Below are positions 7,656 through 10,130 of a stretch of 10,130 bases of DNA, one piece after another. Source of the stretch: Cyanobacteria bacterium K_DeepCast_35m_m2_023 (lineage in GTDB: Bacteria > Cyanobacteriota > Cyanobacteriia > PCC-6307 > Cyanobiaceae); the NCBI GenBank assembly GCA_016882345.1, contig VGQR01000051.1, positions 1 through 10,130 on the forward strand, written 5' to 3'. The notes beneath the pieces are model-generated. The model had not been told where the DNA came from. It was given only the letters and a program-made list of their open reading frames with translations, and did no database searches. Each line of letters opens with the position of its first letter. Positions within the stretch are counted from its first letter, which is position 1. A program made the position numbers and the translations under genes.

Positions 7656-7715
7656 CGACAACGGTTGGGCAGAGCCGATCTGCGTATATTCGGCTTTCGT
7701 GGATTGTGGTTGTCG
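7656..7715. promoter_or_regulatory. shared divergent promoter region of the protease operon and dnaA
   Basis: Only about 60 bases separate the protease ATG from the chosen dnaA start, so promoters for both directions must lie here or inside the neighbouring coding ends. The plus strand has TATATT at 7685-7690, an AT-rich hexamer standing out in GC-rich sequence and a plausible -10 for dnaA. The best -35-like hexamer, TTGGGC at 7665-7670, is only 14 bases upstream, which is short. The same AT-rich patch could serve as a -10 in the opposite direction. I see no DnaA box (TTATCCACA-like) here. Confidence 0.35.
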
Positions 7716-9116
7716 GTGCAGCAGGGTGAGGAGCTGTGGCACCAGGTTCAGCAGGATCTCCAGGCCAGCCTGAGCAAACCCACGTTTGAGACCTGGATCC
7801 GCCCCGCCCGATGCATCGCCTACGGCGATGGTCGCCTGGAACTCGAGGCCCCCAACAGCTTTGCCTGCGGTTGGCTGCGCAAGAACTACCTGGGCGCCAT
7901 TGGCCGAGCGGCCAGTGCGATCACGGGCCGCTCCATCGAGGTCAGCATTCACTCGTCAATGGGCGAGACGACGACCTCAGCCGAACTGCCGCCCGCAACG
8001 GTCGGCATCGCTGCCGGCGGCGCGGCACAGCCATCCGCGTCGGCAGCGGGCGCCACCAGCGGATCCGGCGATCCGGTTCGCCCCAGCGCCGGCCTCAACG
8101 CGCGCTACGTGTTCGAGCGCTTCGTGGTCGGGCCCAACAGCCGCATGGCCCACGCCGCGGCGTTGGCGGTGGCCGAGGCGCCCGGGCGTGAATTCAATCC
8201 CCTGTTTTTGTGCGGCGGGGTGGGTCTCGGCAAGACCCATCTGATGCAGGCGATCGGGCACTACCGGCTCGAGATCGACCCGGCGGCCAAAGTCCACTAC
8301 GTCAGCACCGAAACCTTCACCAACGACCTGATCCAGGCGATCCGCAAGGACGGCATGCAGGCGTTCCGCAACCGCTACCGCGCCGCCGACCTGATCCTGG
8401 TCGACGACATTCAGTTCATCGAAGGCAAGGAGTACACCCAGGAGGAGTTCTTCCACACCTTTAACGCCTTGCACGAGGCCGGCCGCCAGATCGTCATCGC
8501 CAGCGACCGGCCCCCCAACCAGATTCCACGCCTGCAGGAGCGCCTAATCTCACGGTTTTCGATGGGACTGATCGCCGACATCCAGGCACCCGATCTGGAA
8601 ACCCGCATGGCGATCCTGCACAAGAAGGCTGAACAGGAGCAGATGAGCCTGCCCCGCGATCTGATTCAATTCATCGCCGGCCGCTTCACTTCGAACATCC
8701 GCGAGCTCGAGGGTGCGCTGACCAGGGCCGTGGCGTTTGCCTCGATCACTGGACTGCCGATGACGGTCGAATCGGTCGCGCCGATGCTCGACCCCAACGG
8801 CGGTGATGTCGACGTGACCCCCGAACAGGTGGTCGACAAGGTGGCCGAAGTGTTCGGTGTCAGCCGTGAAGAAATGCGCAGCGCCAGTCGCAAGCGCAAT
8901 GTGTCGCAGGCACGTCAGGTGGGCATGTACCTGATGCGCCAAAGCACCGACCTATCGCTGCCCCGCATTGGCGAGGTGTTCGGCGGCAAAGATCACTCCA
9001 CCGTCATGTATGCCGTGGAGCAAGTCGACAAAAAGCTCAACAGCGATCCCACGCTGTCCCGCCAGGTGCAACAGGTGCGCGACCTGCTGCAGATCGACTC
9101 GCGCAAACGACGTTAA
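7716..9116 (+). CDS. dnaA: chromosomal replication initiator protein DnaA
   Basis: DnaA binds origin DnaA boxes as an ATP-loaded filament and melts the origin. All four domains are visible. Domain I begins with [27 protein letters not shown] and is followed by a short Ala/Gly/Ser-rich domain II (about 85-125). The AAA+ domain III has Walker [10 protein letters not shown] (K173), Walker B LVDDIQF (D230-D231), sensor 1 IVIASDRPP and sensor 2 NIRELEGAL. Domain IV ends with the DNA-binding signature DHSTVMY starting at D426. The length, about 466 residues, is normal for cyanobacteria. No ATG exists near the expected N-terminus. Candidate starts are GTG 7716, TTG 7710 and TTG 7704; I chose GTG 7716, but TTG 7710 (giving [10 protein letters not shown]) is equally possible. 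No clear Shine-Dalgarno decides it. The frame is open far upstream only as the antisense of the protease gene. Confidence 0.96.
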   Translation: MQQGEELWHQVQQDLQASLSKPTFETWIRPARCIAYGDGRLELEAPNSFACGWLRKNYLGAIGRAASAITGRSIEVSIHSSMGETTTSAELPPATVGIAAGGAAQPSASAAGATSGSGDPVRPSAGLNARYVFERFVVGPNSRMAHAAALAVAEAPGREFNPLFLCGGVGLGKTHLMQAIGHYRLEIDPAAKVHYVSTETFTNDLIQAIRKDGMQAFRNRYRAADLILVDDIQFIEGKEYTQEEFFHTFNALHEAGRQIVIASDRPPNQIPRLQERLISRFSMGLIADIQAPDLETRMAILHKKAEQEQMSLPRDLIQFIAGRFTSNIRELEGALTRAVAFASITGLPMTVESVAPMLDPNGGDVDVTPEQVVDKVAEVFGVSREEMRSASRKRNVSQARQVGMYLMRQSTDLSLPRIGEVFGGKDHSTVMYAVEQVDKKLNSDPTLSRQVQQVRDLLQIDSRKRR

Positions 9117-9127
9117 TCGACAGGCCG

Positions 9128-9298
9128 ATGTCAGTGAATCGCTTTCGCCTGGCCTGCATGCAATACCTGAGGCTGTTGCTGCCAATTTCAGGCTTCATGG
9201 TGGTGGCCATTGAACTCAGCCCAGCCATCGGCTCAAAAAGCATCCTGAACGTCAGTATTGCAGTCATCTTTCTGAGCCTTGGCAAAACTACAGCATGA
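9128..9298 (+). CDS. small hydrophobic protein of unknown function (56 aa)
   Basis: This short ORF begins 11 bases after the dnaA stop and encodes 56 residues starting MSVNRFRLACMQYL. I do not recognise it. It has two hydrophobic stretches, LRLLLPISGFMVVAIEL (about 14-30) and ILNVSIAVIFLSLG (about 39-52), each long enough for a short membrane helix. The first is preceded by basic residues, suggesting the N-terminus stays in the cytoplasm. The main support for it being real is its end: its TGA overlaps the ATG of the next ORF as ATGA, the same coupling seen elsewhere in the window. The ribosome site is poor (AGG only three bases from the ATG), and an internal ATG at 9158 or GTG at 9134 could be the start. 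It may instead be the 5' half of a longer gene split from the next ORF by a frameshift. Confidence 0.5.
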   Translation: MSVNRFRLACMQYLRLLLPISGFMVVAIELSPAIGSKSILNVSIAVIFLSLGKTTA

Positions 9299-9597
9299 CC
9301 TGGGCAATCAACAGTGAAGCCCTCGATAGCGCGAGACAAAAATTGGCCACACGCGTGGCGTCGCGAGATCTATTGATCGGCGCGATGTTGATGGGGCTCG
9401 CCAGCAACGACCTGATCAAATCAACGCAACAACAACCAGCCCTAGTCGCGACAATCATCAGCATTTATCAAGCGGTTGCCTACTTGCTCGGTTTGTTTTG
9501 GGGTTTCTTTGGCGCTGACAAGCTCATCAGGGCCTCGATTGCCGAATCGATGCAAGGTCCTCCTCCGCAGCAACGATCACGTGACACAACCCCCTAG
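9295..9597 (+). CDS. small membrane protein of unknown function (100 aa)
   Basis: This ORF encodes 100 residues that I do not recognise. After an amphipathic N-terminus (MTWAINSEALDSARQKLATR) come a moderately hydrophobic segment LLIGAMLMGLAS (about 26-37) and a strong one, ALVATIISIYQAVAYLLGLFWGFFGA (about 49-74). The tail is polar and Gln/Pro/Arg-rich. One clear and one possible membrane helix are therefore predicted. It overlaps the preceding 56-codon ORF by four bases (ATGA), so the two are probably translated together as a pair. Base composition is lower in GC than the flanking dnaA gene; 9421-9480 is 30 G+C of 60. This suggests relaxed constraint or acquisition from elsewhere. It lies between dnaA and the convergent cbbX gene. 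No function is proposed. Confidence 0.7.
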   Translation: MTWAINSEALDSARQKLATRVASRDLLIGAMLMGLASNDLIKSTQQQPALVATIISIYQAVAYLLGLFWGFFGADKLIRASIAESMQGPPPQQRSRDTTP

Positions 9598-9616
9598 CTG
9601 TTGAGCGCAAGGACGC

Positions 9617-9635
9617 CCAGCGTCAAACGCTCTGG
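9617..9635 (+). terminator. weak hairpin between the small membrane ORFs and cbbX
   Basis: In the 98-base convergent gap (9598-9695) the sequence CCAGCGT-CAA-ACG-CT-CTGG can fold into a stem of seven base pairs with a two-base bulge and a three-base loop. It is placed where a terminator would be expected for the rightward genes. No T-run follows, so it is not a classical intrinsic terminator. The rest of the gap shows nothing else I can support. Confidence 0.25.
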
Positions 9636-9695
9636 CCGAGGGGCTCTTGCCGATTCAACTTCAGCTGCAGATTGCAGTCGGCTCCACATTCAACA

Positions 9696-10130
9696 TCACT
9701 TGGACAAGGGTTCGGCGGGGTCAAGCCCCTCAAGCTCACCGGCAAAAACCCGACTGGCCGTGATGTCCTCGGCCTCGATGGTCATCAGATCGCACTTGCT
9801 GAGCGACTGCCCCATCCGTTTGAACAACCGGCCGGCCTGCCGCATGCGGGCGCGATCGATGGCATTACGGATCGAGCGGGCATTGGCAAAGAACGGCAGC
9901 TGCATGCGGCGCTGTATGTACTCACCAAACGCAGCCGTGGCCTCCTCACTAAATCGGTAATGCTCGGCTGCCAAAATCAAGCGGGCAATCGCCAGCAGTT
10001 CATTGGCGCTGTAATCAGGGAAGTCGATGTGATTGGCGACCCGCGACGACAGGCCTGGATTCGATTGATAAAACACATCCATGCGCTCCTTGTAGCCGGC
10101 AAAGATCACCACCAAATCGTCGCGGTTGTT
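9696..10130 (-). CDS. cbbX: CbbX-type AAA+ Rubisco activase, 5' part beyond window edge
   Basis: The window holds the last 144 residues, with the frame open to the right edge ([17 protein letters not shown]...); the Walker A and B region lies outside. The stretch carries the CbbX hallmarks: [20 protein letters not shown], the arginine-finger-like [18 protein letters not shown], and the sensor 2 region [19 protein letters not shown]. It ends in the family-typical [17 protein letters not shown]. CbbX is a hexameric ATPase that pulls on the Rubisco large subunit to release inhibitory sugar phosphates, in the cytoplasm or carboxysome. In alpha-cyanobacteria it goes with form IA Rubisco. The apparent start at an internal TTG (10115) is not real, since the conserved sequence continues upstream. 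The stop lies 98 bases from the convergent 100-residue ORF. Confidence 0.95.
   Translation of the reverse strand, partial: NNRDDLVVIFAGYKERMDVFYQSNPGLSSRVANHIDFPDYSANELLAIARLILAAEHYRFSEEATAAFGEYIQRRMQLPFFANARSIRNAIDRARMRQAGRLFKRMGQSLSKCDLMTIEAEDITASRVFAGELEGLDPAEPLSK

Noticed and set aside
6549..7715. Long open frame continuous with and upstream of dnaA, giving an 855-codon ORF
   Set aside because: It is the antisense of the protease gene, in GC-rich sequence where stop codons are rare. DnaA homology begins only near 7716.
9343..9351. TTGGCCACA, resembling a DnaA box
   Set aside because: It has two mismatches to TTATCCACA, stands alone and lies inside the 100-codon ORF; a single weak match is expected by chance.
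9577..9584. Perfect palindrome TCACGTGA
   Set aside because: It is an eight-base palindrome within the end of the 100-codon ORF, with no partner site or promoter nearby; chance is sufficient.
9601..9960. A 119-codon plus-strand ORF
   Set aside because: It is mostly antisense to the well-supported cbbX gene and Ser/Arg-rich, with no recognisable domain.

Overview
The window is a gene-dense, GC-rich bacterial chromosome segment, most likely from a picocyanobacterium of the Synechococcus/Cyanobium type (alpha-cyanobacteria). This rests on recognised protein families, not on a search: a short-form HisG that closely matches picocyanobacterial versions, a plastid Ycf52-like GNAT acetyltransferase, a cyanobacterial-type DnaA, and a CbbX-type Rubisco activase at the right edge. 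No rRNA, tRNA, CRISPR array, insertion sequence or prophage gene is visible. No stretch over 300 bases lacks a gene.

Layout, left to right. The 3' part of a Fe3+-type ABC transporter ATPase (2-661, +) converges on a glyoxalase II-like metallo-hydrolase (668-1438, -). That gene diverges across about 53 bp from hisG (1492-2142, +). hisG overlaps by one base a fused ABC exporter of the MsbA/multidrug type (2142-3962, +). The exporter's 3' end overlaps, tail to tail, an alpha/beta hydrolase (3914-4690, -). The hydrolase diverges with almost no spacer from the GNAT acetyltransferase (4712-5194, +). Next comes a leftward three-gene operon, transcribed from 7655 down to 5210: an HtrA/DegP-type serine protease with a lipoprotein signal, a TIGR04282-type nucleotidyl/glycosyl transferase, and a TIGR04283-type family 2 glycosyltransferase. 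Its genes are joined by two 4-base stop/start overlaps (GTGA and ATGA). The operon diverges from dnaA (7716-9116, +) over about 60 bp that must hold both promoters.

Downstream of dnaA the composition becomes visibly less GC-rich. There I find a pair of small, unrecognised, hydrophobic ORFs (9128-9298 and 9295-9597, +) that also share an ATGA overlap. The first, of 56 codons, is easy to miss. The window ends inside cbbX (9696 to the right edge, -).

Most of the window is ordinary core metabolism and housekeeping: detoxification, histidine synthesis, replication initiation and Rubisco maintenance. The parts most worth a second look are the small membrane-protein pair after dnaA and the translationally coupled lipoprotein protease plus two transferases. 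The transferases belong to families named for association with rSAM/selenodomain (arsenosugar-type) loci. Start codons for dnaA, the GNAT gene and hisG are not settled by the sequence, and the alternatives are given.
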